Source: CAYNQK01 sp964470375
GTDB lineage: Bacteria > Spirochaetota > Spirochaetia > Treponematales > JBGSOB01
Length of the DNA stretch: 34,771 nucleotides
Reading direction: 5' to 3'
Assembly (NCBI GenBank): GCA_964470375.1
Contig: CAYYCP010000032.1
Location: forward strand, 1 to 34,771
The notes beneath the pieces were generated by a model. The model was given only the letters and a program-made list of their open reading frames with translations. It did no database searches and had not been told where the DNA came from. This document shows positions 7,223 to 17,400 of this stretch, in pieces (position 1 is the first letter of the stretch; every line of letters begins with the position of its first letter). The position numbers were made by a program, and so were the translations under genes.

Positions 7223-10200
7223 ATGAGCGTTCGCAGGTTAACAGCCCTCGCATGCCTGGTCGCTTCGGCGGCCCTGGCCGCCTATGAGCCGCCCTCGGGC
7301 GGGGAGGGGCTCTACGAGCTCTACTCGCCCCTCTTCTCGGGCGGGGGGCCATCGGTGTCTTCCACGGCCGCCCCCGCAGGTGACGCCATCAATCCGGCCG
7401 CCCAGGCATCTCTCCAGCGTTTCACCCTGGACGCCTCATACCTGGCCATTATCGGACTGGCCTCCGAGGACGGCTGGGGCAACGTCATCAACCTATCAGC
7501 ATCCATACCCCGCCCGATAGGAGTCTGGGGCGCGGGCCTGCGCTATGTCCACGTTCCGGCCGGACTGGCCAGCATGCCCCTGGGCGACGTTTTCAACTTG
7601 CGTGGGACATTCGCTAAGGACCTCTACGAGAATTTCTGGCTGGGCATAGGCCTCCAGGCGGCCCTGGGCGCCCGCGCCGGATTCGATTGGTCCCTGGGGG
7701 CCGACATCGGCCTCATGCATTCCCCGGGCGATCTGAGCTTCATGAAGAACTTCCGCTGGGGCCTTGTGGCCGCCGGCCTGGGCAAGTGGTACGCTCCCCT
7801 GGGGGCCGAGGGCTCCGCAGGCAGCGCCAACCTGGAACATGCCTTCCCGGCCCCCTTCACCCTCAAGGCCGGGGCCGGATTCGACTTCTTCAAGACCGAC
7901 ATCCTGCGCCTTTCGATGACGGCCGATCTGGCCTTCCCATTCTTCCAGAATCTTGTTTTCGATACCGGCCTGGCCCTTTCCTTTAAGGAGGCCGCCACCC
8001 TGTCCGTGGGTTGGGGCATAAACGCCGTCGAGCTGGCCGAGGGGAGGGCTGCCAGCCTCTTGCCCTCCTTCGCCCTGAGCTTCGCCTTCCCGATCACCAC
8101 ATCCAAGAACCAGGATTCCTTCCTCTCCAAGCAGGGCTGGGATTCCAGCGAGCTCAGACCCTCCATCTCGGCCGCTCCCCTCTACGGCGGCGCCTGGGCC
8201 TTCGGGGCCGGGGCGGTCATGCCCCTGGGCGTGGTGGATCGTAAGCCCCCGCGCATCCAGGTCTCCTACCCTGAGAGCCCCTACGGTCAGTATTATTTGT
8301 CGCCCAACGCAGACGGCAAGAACGATGAATTGGTCCTGCCCATCGGCATAAACGACGAGCGCTACGTTCAGGGGTATTCCCTCAGGATAACCGACGCCCA
8401 GGGCGCCACGGTGCGCGAGATTCTCAACAAGGAGGAACGCCCTGAGAACGAGGGTGTGAAGGGATTCTTCGACCGGTTGGCCTACAAGAAGAAGGGCGTC
8501 AAGGTCCCGCCCGAGCTGCGCTGGGACGGGCGCTCTGACCAAGGCCAGCAGGTAGCCGACGGCGAGTACACGGTGGTGCTCTCGGCCGTGGACGACAACG
8601 GCAACCGCGGCGAGAGCCAGCTCTACAAGGTAGCCGTGGACGCCACCCCGCCTTCGGGCTCCATCCAAGCCCCGGCTGATCCGTCGGCACTGGTCTTCTC
8701 TCCAGATCAGGACGGCAACAAGGATTCCCTGGCTATCCAGGCCTCCGGGACGAAGGAGGATCTGTGGCGGCTCGAAATCCGCGATTCGGCCGGCAACACG
8801 GTGCGCACCTTCGAAATCAAGGACGCCGCCCNNNNNNNNNNNNNNNNNNNNNNNNNNNNNNNNNNNNNNNNNNNNNNNNNNNNNNNNNNNNNNNNNNNNN
8901 NNNNNNNNNNNNNNNNNNNNNNNNNNNNNNNATCCGCGATTCGGCCGGCAACACGGTGCGCACCTTCGAAATCAAGGACGCCGCCCTGGGCCAGGTGGAT
9001 TGGGACGGAAAGAATGACCTGGGCCAGGTAGTCCCGGACGGGGTCTACCGCCTGGTGGCGGCTGCGGAGGATAGGGGCCGCAACAACGCCTCGGTGGCCC
9101 TCGAGAACATCGTCATCGACACGCGCCAGCCGCCGGTCTCCCTCACCATCGATGCAGCCCAGTTCTCGCCCAACGGCGACGGCTCGCGCGACACGCTCAC
9201 CCTGAGCCCCGGGGTGCCGGTGCGCTCGGGCCTGGCCGAGTGGTCCCTGGCGGTCAAGGACGCCTCCGGGGCGGAGGTCTGGAGCGTCAGGGGCCAGGAT
9301 GCCACATCGCTCAAGAATGAGTATATCTTCGACGGCAAGGGCGCTTCCGGTAAGGCCCTGCCAGAGGGCAGCTACCAGGCTGTTCTCTCGGCGCGCTACG
9401 TCAACGGGCACAGGCCGAGCATCTCCTCGCCGGCTTTCGCCATCGATATCACCAAGCCATCGGCCAGCGCCAAAGCCGACGTGGAGGTCTTCAGTCCCAA
9501 CGGCGACGGCCGCCAGGATACCGTGCTCTTCAGCATGAGCGGGTCGCCCGAGGATAAGTGGACGGCCGAGATCCGCACGGCCGAGGGTGCCCTGGTTTAC
9601 GCCCAGGACTACTCCGGCAAGCCGGATCCCGAACTGCGCTGGGACGGCACCGACGACAGGGGTGCCCAGGCACCGGACGGCCTCTACGTCTTCAGCCTGG
9701 TGAGCAAGGACAGGGCCGGAAACTCCGGTTCCTCGGCCCCGGTCAAGGTGCGCCTGGATACAGAAAAGAAGAGCGTCATGCTCAGCGTGGACAACAAGCA
9801 GTTCTCCCCCAACGGCGATGGGGTCAAGGATACGACCGCCCTCCTAGCCAGCGTGCAATCCCAGGAAAACGTGAGCGAGTGGCGCCTCAGGGTCAAGTCC
9901 GAGGGCGGCGCGGACCTGCGCTTCTGGTCCGGAAAGGGCCGGGTGCCCGAGCGCAATACCTGGAACGGCCGAAGCGACGCCGGGAGCCTGGCCGCCGACG
10001 GAACCTATTCGGCCGACCTGTGGGTGCGCTATGTCTCCGGCGACGAAGTCACGGCCCAGCTCCAGGGCATCATCCTGGACACCCAGGCCCCGACGGTGGA
10101 GCCTAAGGTCCAGCCCCTCCTCTTCAGCCCGGACGGGGACGGGCGCAAGGACAGCGTCTCAGTCACCCACGGGGCGGCCTCCAAGGACGCCTGGACAGCG

Positions 10201-11490
10201 GCTATCATCGACCCGGCCGGCCGGCGGGTCCGCGAATACTCCTTCGCCCAGGGGCCTGAGGACTTCACCTGGGACGGCACCGACGCGGCCGGGAACAAGG
10301 TGCCGGACGGACGCTACCGCTACATCATCAGCGCCACCGACCGGGCCGGCAACAAGACCGAGCGTTCGGTGGAAGGCATCGTCGTGGATACTCGCGAGAC
10401 GGGCGCCTTCGTGACCGCCTCGCGCCCGGGCTTTTCGCCCAACGGCGACGGCCGCTTCGACGACATCTCATTCGGCATCATCATCAAGCTGAAGGATGGT
10501 CTCTCAGCCTGGAGCTTCGACATCCGCGACGCCTCCGGGGCGGTACGCAAGACCTGGTCCGGCAAGGATGCCTCCAGCCTCCCGGCCAACCTGCCCTGGG
10601 ACGGCAAGGACGCCGCCGGGGCTCTGGCCAAGGGGAAGTTGGTCGGCGTGCTGAGCCTGCGCTACGAGAAGGGCGACGAGGTCGAGGCCCGCAGTCCGAC
10701 CGTGCTCCTGGACGTGGATCCGCCCCAGCTCAAGGTCAGCCTGTCCCCCATGCCCTTCTCCCCGGACAACGACGGGGTTGATGATGAGGTATCGCTGTCT
10801 CTGGCCGTCCAGGACGATTCGGAGATCCGCGATTGGCGCCTGGAGATCGACGAGGCGGCCGTGGACGATTCGGCCGCCAAGGACGCCAAGCTGCGCCTGT
10901 TCATGAAGTACGAGGGCCAGGGCATGCCGGCCGCGCGGGTCACCTGGGACGGCAAGTCCCTAAAGGGAGAGCTTGTGGAGGCAGCCACGGACTACCCCTG
11001 GTTCTTCAGCGCCACCGACTCTCTGGGCAACTCGGGCAGGATACAGGGCATCATCCCGGTGGACGTGCTGGTCATCAGGGACGGCAACCGCCTCAAGATC
11101 AAGGTGCCCTCCATCGTCTTCCGGCCGAATTTCGCTGATTTCAAGGATCTGCCCCAGGAGACCGTGGAGCGCAACGTTCAGGTCCTGAGGCGCATCGCCG
11201 AGATCCTCAACAAGTACCGGACCTACCGCGTGCGCGTGGAGGGCCATGCCAACTCCATAGGCAAGATCTACGGCTACAGCGCCGACAAGATCAAGGCCGA
11301 GGAGGAAAAGGAGGTCCTACCCATCAGCCAGAGCCGGGCCCAGGCGGTCAAGGACTTCCTGGTGCAGTACGGCGTGGACGAGAAGCGCCTCAGCGCGGTG
11401 GGCCTGGGATCCGCAGAGCCGGTGGTGGATCCCAAGGACGCCGAGAACCGCTGGAAAAATCGGCGCGTGGAGTTCATCCTCGAGAAATAG
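7223..11490 (+). CDS. large cell-envelope protein: porin-like N-terminus, FlgD-Ig repeats, OmpA C-terminus
   Basis: After collapse of the duplicated 55 bp around the N run, the gene encodes about 1370 residues in one frame. Start ATG 7223 has AGGAGGTAA upstream and gives a clear signal peptide (MSVRRLTALACLVASAALAA). Residues about 20-340 look like an outer-membrane beta-barrel (GDAINPAAQAS, alternating strands with terminal aromatics), reminiscent of UPF0164/PorV proteins. Residues about 359-1240 carry repeated FlgD-type Ig-like modules. The calcium-site-like FSPNGDG motif or a variant recurs near residues 359, 492, 596, 705, 809, 916, 1019 and 1126, with a period of about 105. The end (from about 1240) is OmpA-like, with RVEGHANSIGK, SQSRAQAVKDFL, GLGSAEPV and NRRVEFILEK, and should bind peptidoglycan. 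It probably links outer membrane and cell wall. A strong terminator follows. Confidence 0.85.
8777..8986. other. assembly gap: 100 N flanked by identical 55-bp copies
   Basis: Bases 8777-8831 are identical to 8932-8986, with N at 8832-8931. Removing one copy and the N run (155 bases, not a multiple of three) restores one continuous reading frame. This is therefore an unmerged contig overlap and not a biological repeat. Confidence 0.93.
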
Positions 11491-11513
11491 TCCCGTTCTG
11501 TTTCGAACGCGAG

Positions 11514-11546
11514 AGGCCGCCCCGACGGGCGGCCTTTCCTTTTTTC
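11514..11546 (+). terminator. Rho-independent terminator of the large envelope gene
   Basis: AGGCCGCCC (11514-11522) pairs with GGGCGGCCT (11527-11535) around the 4-nt loop CGAC and is followed by TTCCTTTTTT. This is a 9-bp perfect GC-rich stem with a U-rich tail, 23 nt after the stop codon. Confidence 0.9.
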
Positions 11547-11555
11547 GGGCGTGCT

Positions 11556-11584
11556 TTGACGGCCGCGCGCGGATGGCCTAGAAT
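11556..11584 (+). promoter_or_regulatory. promoter of the glycosyltransferase gene
   Basis: TTGACG (11556-11561), a 17-nt spacer and TAGAAT (11579-11584) match sigma-70 consensus well. The predicted start near 11591 gives a short leader to the ATG at 11605. Confidence 0.75.
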
Positions 11585-11604
11585 CGGAATGGGAGAGTAC
11601 AGCC

Positions 11605-13059
11605 ATGGAAGTCTACGGGAACCCTATTGATCCCGCCGTTTACCGCGCCTGCGTCGCCAACCGGCGGCGCTATGAGAGGAAATTCGGCTTCGATCCTTCA
11701 AAGCGCTATATATTGCGGGCTGTTCCCGACCCTTGGGTGGGGGCCGATCTGGGTTTGGAACGCCTTGTCGAGGAGCCCGGGGGTGCGGAGATAGATAGAT
11801 CCAAGGCTGTGGTAGTGGGGACTATCCGCATGGGCTACGGGCATATGCGTATGGGCTTGGCGGCTGCCAGCGCCGCCCGCTCCATGGGCTACCGGCCCTA
11901 CTGGCTCGACTTCATGGCTTTCCCGGATTCCACCGCCAGCAAGGTCATAGCCTACCTCAACAAATGGTACTCCCTCGCCTCCCGTGTCTCCCAGAAGTGG
12001 CGCTTCTTCAACGACTTCATCTGGGAGAAGGCCACCAGCGAGTGGTCCCGGCCCATCACCTACTACGCCCGTAACGCCGTGCTGACGGAGCTGTTTGCCT
12101 CCGTGCCGGCAAGCCTGCCGTCCGACCTGCCCTACGTGGCCAGCCATCCCTGGTGCGCTCAGGCCGCGGTACACGCAGGCATGCGCAATGTTGTCAATAT
12201 GATCCCGGACAACTGGCCACTGTCCTTCCACCTGGCCGAGGGGGCCGTGCTGGCCGTCCAGAGCGCCTCCTGCTTCATCGGCTACCGCGAGCTCAGGAAT
12301 ATGGGCCCGCGGCGCGAGATCCTGAAGCCCATCCCGGCCGGACAGGTGCGCTACACCGGCCACTACATCGATCATGAGATCGTCTCCAACATCCCGAAAG
12401 ACTGCGAGCGCCGCCTGAAGCGCCTGCGCGACGGCCGGCCGCGGCGCATCCTCATGACCATAGGCGGGGCCGGCGCCCAGCAAGCCATCTTCGAGGGGGT
12501 CATCCGCCACCTCATGCCTATGATCCGCGAGGGTAAGCTGTTGCTCCTGGTGAACATGGGCGACCACCGTGGCATATGCCATGACATCTTCGCCAATCTA
12601 GGTTTCGCCGAGGGACGCGACTACACCATGCACCAGGACTGGCCGGAGGCGCGCGCCTTCGCCGCCTCCCTCCTGGAGGGCGAGGAGACAGGACTGCACG
12701 TCTTCCTCTACGACCATCCCATGCCGGCGGTCTACACCACCAATCTGCTGATGCGCGCCGCGGACGTGATGATGACCAAGCCCTCGGAGCTGGCTTACTA
12801 TCCGGTGCCTAAGCTCTTCGTTCAGCGGGTAGGGCGCTTCGAGGCCTGGGGGGCCATCCGCGGGGCCGAAATAGGCGATGGGACCATAGAGACCGATACC
12901 TTGGACAAGCTCTACCAGACACTCAGGATCCTCCTTAAGGAGGATGACCTATTGAGTCTGTACTGCCAGAACATCCTGCGCAACCACTCCATCGGAATGT
13001 ACGACGGAGCGTACAACGTGATCCGCATCCTCGAAGAAGGACGGCGAAAGGCGGAATAA
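11605..13059 (+). CDS. GT28-like glycosyltransferase (MGDG synthase/MurG-type fold)
   Basis: This protein has 484 residues and no signal peptide or obvious transmembrane helix. The segment VVVGTIRMGYGHMRMGLAAA near residues 72-92 is the glycine-rich acceptor-side loop seen in GT28 enzymes such as monogalactosyldiacylglycerol synthase. The phrase RRILMTIGGAGAQQAIFEGV (about 282-301) matches the start of the nucleotide-sugar half, and ADVMMTKPSELAYYPVPKLF (about 389-408) matches the donor-binding stretch. A lipid or envelope glycosyl transfer at the cytoplasmic membrane face is likely. Donor and acceptor are not readable from sequence. It is flanked by its own promoter and a separate promoter for the next gene, so it appears monocistronic. 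GGGAGAG upstream is the ribosome site. Confidence 0.72.
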   Translation: MEVYGNPIDPAVYRACVANRRRYERKFGFDPSKRYILRAVPDPWVGADLGLERLVEEPGGAEIDRSKAVVVGTIRMGYGHMRMGLAAASAARSMGYRPYWLDFMAFPDSTASKVIAYLNKWYSLASRVSQKWRFFNDFIWEKATSEWSRPITYYARNAVLTELFASVPASLPSDLPYVASHPWCAQAAVHAGMRNVVNMIPDNWPLSFHLAEGAVLAVQSASCFIGYRELRNMGPRREILKPIPAGQVRYTGHYIDHEIVSNIPKDCERRLKRLRDGRPRRILMTIGGAGAQQAIFEGVIRHLMPMIREGKLLLLVNMGDHRGICHDIFANLGFAEGRDYTMHQDWPEARAFAASLLEGEETGLHVFLYDHPMPAVYTTNLLMRAADVMMTKPSELAYYPVPKLFVQRVGRFEAWGAIRGAEIGDGTIETDTLDKLYQTLRILLKEDDLLSLYCQNILRNHSIGMYDGAYNVIRILEEGRRKAE

Positions 13060-13073
13060 TCCCAGAGTGGGTG

Positions 13074-13102
13074 TTTCAAAAACCTGCCTGGGATGCTATA
13101 CT
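13074..13102 (+). promoter_or_regulatory. extended -10 promoter of the YbjN-like gene
   Basis: TTTCAA (13074-13079), a 17-nt spacer and TATACT (13097-13102) preceded by TGC make an extended -10 promoter. It leaves a leader of about 160 nt, GC-rich with possible short hairpins, before the ATG at 13269. Confidence 0.6.
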
Positions 13103-13268
13103 CTCAAGCGGACGGGGCCGACCCCGCCCGGGCGCCAAGGCATGAAGACCTGCGGACGGCATCCTGACAGCCCTCCGCCGCCTCCGGAAGGGGGTGTCCC
13201 CGCGGACTTCCGTATGGAGGGGCAGGGGGCTTCGCCGAGGGACGCGGATGTATCAGGAGGAGCGAAAC

Positions 13269-13661
13269 ATGGAAAAGGCGAGCATGGCCGCAATGGTTGC
13301 GGACTTCCTCAGGTCCGAAGGCTACAGCCCGAATGTCGACAAGGACTACGACATCACCTTCAAGATCGAGGGCAAGGCTTACCTCATTATCCCGGATCCG
13401 AACGACGAGATGTACTTCGGCATCCTTTTTCCCAATTTTTGGCCCATCGAGAGCGAGGCCGAGCGCGCTAAGGTGACCATCTCCGCCCTTAAGGCCACCG
13501 CCGACACCAAGGTCGCCAAGATTTACCCCTACAAGGACAACGTCATCGCCTCGATCGAGCTCTTCCTCTCGCCCTACGACTCCTTTAAGCTGGTGTTCAA
13601 CCGCTCCATGAGCGCCCTGCGCGCCGCGGTCACCAACTTCGTCAACATGATGAGGGAATAA
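13269..13661 (+). CDS. small YbjN/secretion-chaperone-like protein, function unknown
   Basis: This protein has 130 residues. The start ATG 13269 is fixed by AGGAGG at 13255-13260. The protein begins with a helix (MAAMVADFLRSEGY), continues with beta-strand pairs (DITFKIEGKAYLIIPD, MYFGILFPNFWPI), a helix (RAKVTISALKATADTK), further strands (VAKIYPYKDNVIASIELFL) and ends in a helix (SALRAAVTNFVNMM). This helix-strand-helix-strand-helix order resembles YbjN and type III chaperone-like folds, which suggests a binding or chaperone role and not catalysis. Family membership is an inference from layout only. It is monocistronic between its own promoter and GC-rich hairpins downstream. Confidence 0.75.
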   Translation: MEKASMAAMVADFLRSEGYSPNVDKDYDITFKIEGKAYLIIPDPNDEMYFGILFPNFWPIESEAERAKVTISALKATADTKVAKIYPYKDNVIASIELFLSPYDSFKLVFNRSMSALRAAVTNFVNMMRE

Positions 13662-13712
13662 CCCGCCTCCGGCGGCCCGTCTGTCCCGGTCGGGGCGGGC
13701 GGGCGCCTATTT

Positions 13713-13728
13713 GCGGGGGCTCCCCCGC
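13713..13728 (+). terminator. GC-rich hairpin downstream of the YbjN-like gene
   Basis: GCGGGG and CCCCGC pair around GCTC within 13713-13728, between convergent genes. No strong U-tract follows, so its terminator role is uncertain. Other GC-rich pairings exist from 13662 onward. Confidence 0.4.
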
Positions 13729-13792
13729 CCGGGCGATTCAAAAGGCTTCTGCCTACGCGTTTTCGTCGAGGCTGGGACTGTCGCGTGTCTCG

Positions 13793-14101
13793 TTAAACGA
13801 TGACAACCGAGTTGTCGGCGTCGGCGTAGGGGCTCTGGATGTACTTGTCTGCGTTCCAATCATTCTCCCAGGTTATGCCATCGATGAGGTAGCGGAAATA
13901 ATACTGCCGGCCGGCTGAAAGGCTCAGGGTCACTGACCAATTTCCGTCCTTGTTCTTCTTCATCTCGGTGGCGGTCTCGCTCCAGTTGTTAAAATCCCCC
14001 ACCAGGAAGACCGTCTCAGCCCCCGGCGCGGCCGCGTCGGGTAGCTCGAAGGTGACCTTGCAGGTTCCTTGGTCCTTCGAATAGCTCTTCTTCAGGCTCA
14101 C
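13793..14101 (-). CDS. stand-alone CBM48/AMPK-type glycogen-binding domain protein
   Basis: This 102-residue protein starts at GTG 14101 (VSLKKSYSKDQGTCKVTF) with AAGGGGGTG about 6 nt upstream. Almost the whole length is one carbohydrate-binding module: TVFLVGDFNNWSETATEMKK, then GNWSVTLSLSAGRQYYFRYL and IDGITWENDWNADKYIQSPY. The GDFNNW, the strand pair and the FRYLIDG-W-D block are hallmarks of CBM48/isoamylase-N and the AMPK glycogen-binding domain. There is no catalytic domain, so it probably docks on glycogen or other alpha-glucan. It lies 3' of the long coiled-coil gene but has its own promoter. The neighbouring assembly gap touches only its upstream region. Confidence 0.88.
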   Translation of the reverse strand: MSLKKSYSKDQGTCKVTFELPDAAAPGAETVFLVGDFNNWSETATEMKKNKDGNWSVTLSLSAGRQYYFRYLIDGITWENDWNADKYIQSPYADADNSVVIV

Positions 14102-14148
14102 GGGCCGCACCCCCTTTTTGCGGGAATTTGGATCTTTTTCCTTAGAAG

Positions 14149-14177
14149 AGTGTAGAATCTCGGGCCGCATCTTGCAA
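14149..14177 (-). promoter_or_regulatory. promoter of the CBM48 protein gene
   Basis: On the minus strand TTGCAA (14177-14172) is followed after 17 nt by TACACT (14154-14149). It lies in the 55-bp stretch duplicated by the assembly gap, so a second copy appears at 14307 onward. Confidence 0.6.
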
Positions 14178-14361
14178 GGCCCAGATTGGCTTTCGAGGCT
14201 TGGCGGNNNNNNNNNNNNNNNNNNNNNNNNNNNNNNNNNNNNNNNNNNNNNNNNNNNNNNNNNNNNNNNNNNNNNNNNNNNNNNNNNNNNNNNNNNNNNN
14301 NNNNNNGTAGAATCTCGGGCCGCATCTTGCAAGGCCCAGATTGGCTTTCGAGGCTTGGCGG
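14152..14361. other. assembly gap: 100 N flanked by identical 55-bp copies
   Basis: Bases 14152-14206 are identical to 14307-14361, with N at 14207-14306. As with the other three gaps, this looks like an unmerged contig overlap. It lies between the CBM48 gene and the coiled-coil gene and interrupts neither. Confidence 0.92.
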
Positions 14362-14402
14362 CGCCTATTTGGCGCGAGGGCGGCGCCTATTTGGCGCGAG
14401 GG
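14359..14402. repeat. exact 22-bp tandem duplication over the coiled-coil gene stop codon
   Basis: The 22-bp unit at 14359-14380 is repeated exactly at 14381-14402. On the minus strand each unit contains GCGCC-AAATA-GGCGC, a 5-bp hairpin, and the first unit read supplies the TAG stop of the coiled-coil protein. The repeat begins where the 55-bp assembly overlap ends. Confidence 0.85.
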
Positions 14403-17400
14403 CCGAGTTCCAGGATGAGCTCGACCTCCCCGCGCGAGAGCTTGGTGGCACGGGCGATTTCTTCGGCTGTCCAGCCCTGGCGCGAGAGCTTGAGGACGGA
14501 GTCCCGCGTGGTAGCTGTAGGGGCGCCCTGGTCTCGGCGCGAGCCGGCGGTCTCCTTCTTCATGATGTCCCCGAAAAGCCTGACCTGCTCCTGGGCCTCC
14601 TTGGCCAGCTCCTCCAGCCTCGTCTCGGTACGCGCCAGCCATTCCCGGGCCTTCTGCATCTCGGCGATACGGCCCTCTATGGCGGCCAGGTCCCTGTCCA
14701 GGCTGGACAGGCGTTCCACGGCCGCGGCCACCTTTTCCTTGTCCCCGGTCAGCCCGTCCACAGACGCCCGCAGCTCGGCTATCCGCCCGGGCAGGCTCTT
14801 GAGCTCGGCCTCCTGGGCCTTAAGGGCTTTCTCAAGCTCGCGCATGCCCTGGAAGGCTCGGTCGATGCCCTCGGCGGTGCTGTCCAGGACACCGCCCTTC
14901 TTTTCAAGCCGTTCGAGCTTGGTCTCGGCCTGGGCGCCCATTTCCATGAGGCGGCGCATGCGCGCCTCGATCTCGGTCAGGGCGTCGCTTGAGGCGGTCA
15001 CGCTCTCCAGGCGGGCGTCTATGCCCTGGGAGATGCCCAGGAGGCGCTTGAAGTCCTCTTCCATTGAATCGATGCGCTTGCGCTCCGACAGGAAGCGGTT
15101 CATCTTTTGGTTGATCTCGTCCTCGAGTCGGCGCACGCGGTCCAGCTGGGCTTCCATTTCAGCCAGCTCGCCGCGCTGGGCTTCGGCCCGGGCCAAGGCT
15201 GCCCTCAGCTGCTCGACATCCTGGTCGAGCTTGGCCGAGAGCTCGTCGGCGCGCTCGAAGACCCGCGTGCGGGCGGCGAAGTCGCGTTCGCGCTTCTCCA
15301 GCTCGTCCAGGGTGGCTCCCAGGGCCTTGGCTTCCTCATCGATCCGGCCCATCAGGCGGGCTTGGGTTTGCTCGACCTTGTCCTTGATTTCGGCCGCGGC
15401 GGCCTTGATCTCCCGCAGTTTGGCATCCATCTGGGCGGAGGCCTCAGCAGCCCGTTGGCGTGCTCCCTCCAGGAGGGAGTCGTAGGTCCGGGCCAGGGCC
15501 TCGGCGGCCTCGGCGCTGCGCCCCGCCAGATCCTTACGCAGGGCCGCGGCCTCAAGACCCAGGGAGTCCAGCTGGACCGATAGGGCTGTGCGCTGGGCCT
15601 CGCCGGTCTCGTGGAATTCGCGCATGGAACGCTCCAGCCCGGCCTGCCAGGCGGCCAGCTCGCGTTCGGCCTTCTTGATGCGCTCGCCCGAGTCCAGGAC
15701 GAAGCGCGACAGCTCGGCGTCTATCGCGGCGCGGGAGGCCTGGACGGCCTCCTGGAGGCCTGAGCGGGCCATCTCCTGGACCGCGCCCAGGTCGGCGCGG
15801 ACCGCCTCCACGCGTTGCCCGGCGGATTCCTCAAGGGCCGACAGGCGATCCTCCAGCTTGGCGGCCTGCTCGGCGAAGCGCGCCTGGAGCTTGGCCAAGC
15901 GCTCCTTGAGGGCCTCGGCATACTCGCGCTCCACGCGTCCACGGGCTTCCTCGGCCTCGCCCCCGAGGCTGTCGAGGCGGGCTTCCAGGGCGGATCGCCA
16001 CTCGGCCATCCGGGCTTCCGACTCTTCGGATCGCTTCTTGAGGTCGCGGAAGAAACCATCCTCGAAGAGGCGCAGGCGCTCGGACATGTTCTGGTAGGCC
16101 TCTTCCTTGAGCTGAGATATGCCCTTCTCCAGCTCGGCCAGGGATGCCTGCAGGGCGTTCATTTCGCCGGCCAGGCGTTCTTCCTCCTCGGCCTGACGCG
16201 CGCTTATGGACTCGCCGAAGGCGCGGAAATCGGCCTGGATGCCGGCTTCCACCTCAGCCATGGAAGCCCGGATGGCCGAGTCCATGCGCTCCACGTCGGA
16301 CTCGGCTTCGGCAAGCTTCTGGTACTTGTAGTCCATCTCGGCGCGCAGCTCCGCCACAGAACGCTCGATCTCCGCGGCCAGCTCCCCGAAACGCCCCATC
16401 AACTCGGATCTTCGCTCCTCGAAGGACGCTTCCATGTCGGCGCGGGCTTTCTCCGCCAGAGATGCGCCGCGGGCCGAGAGCTCGGACAGGCCGGCTCCCA
16501 GGGCCTGTTCGGCGGCAGACAGGCGCTTGGCGGATTCGGCCTCCAGGGCGCCAAGGGCCCGTTCCAGCTCGGCCGATACCTGGGCTGTGGAGGCTTCCAA
16601 CTTCTTGCGCAGGGCGGCCTCGCGGGCGCTCGTATCGGCATCCACAGCCTCCATGGCCCGGGCCGCCGCGGCCTCGGCCTCGGCGATGCGCTTCATCAGG
16701 GCTTCGATCCTTGCGGCGGCTTCGGCCGCGGCGGCGGCCGTTCCCTCTGTGAGGGAGCGTGTCTCGGCAAGGTACTCAGCCTTGAAGCCCTTGAGCAGGG
16801 CCTGGGTCTCCTGTATGCGCTCCTTGGCGGCCGCCTGCAGGCTTTGATATTTCTCTTCCAAGGCCTCCTGGAGCTTCTGGGCGCGCCCGGCTATGGAGTC
16901 CCTGAGCTTGGTGAAGGCGGCGTCTTCCAGGCGCTCGGCCTCGCGACGCGCCTTCTGGAAGGCGGCCTGGAAGGCCTCCTCCAGGGCCGAGAGCTCGTCG
17001 CGGGCCTGGGCCGCCCTGGCCCCATCCATGCGGGCGGTTTCCTGGCTGGCGGCCTCGGCGCGGGCGGCGGCCTCAGCCGCGGCTTCCGCAGCCGCGTCCA
17101 CGCGGGCCTCCACGCGCCGGCTGATCTCGTCCATAAGGCCGGCCAGGCTCTCCTGGTTGGCCCGGCGGAATTCCTGCGAGAGCGCCGGGATGCCGGTGGC
17201 CACCGCCTCCAGGCGTGCCTCGGCCTCCTTGAGCTTCTTGGCCACCGTGTCGGCGAAGGCGCTCTCCTCGCGTATGCGCCTGAGATTCTCGTCGGCGCGC
17301 TCGGTCATGCCCATCAGCTCGTCCAGGACCCGGTCGTACTCGGCGATGCGCCGGCCCACCGCGTCCAGGGCGTCGGCCCGCTCGTTCAAGCCGGCCTCAA

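Noticed and set aside
8764..8931. Second copy of a short Ig-repeat segment as a real tandem repeat
   Set aside because: The 55-bp identity flanks an N run and has the same length at three other unrelated sites, so it is an assembly artefact.
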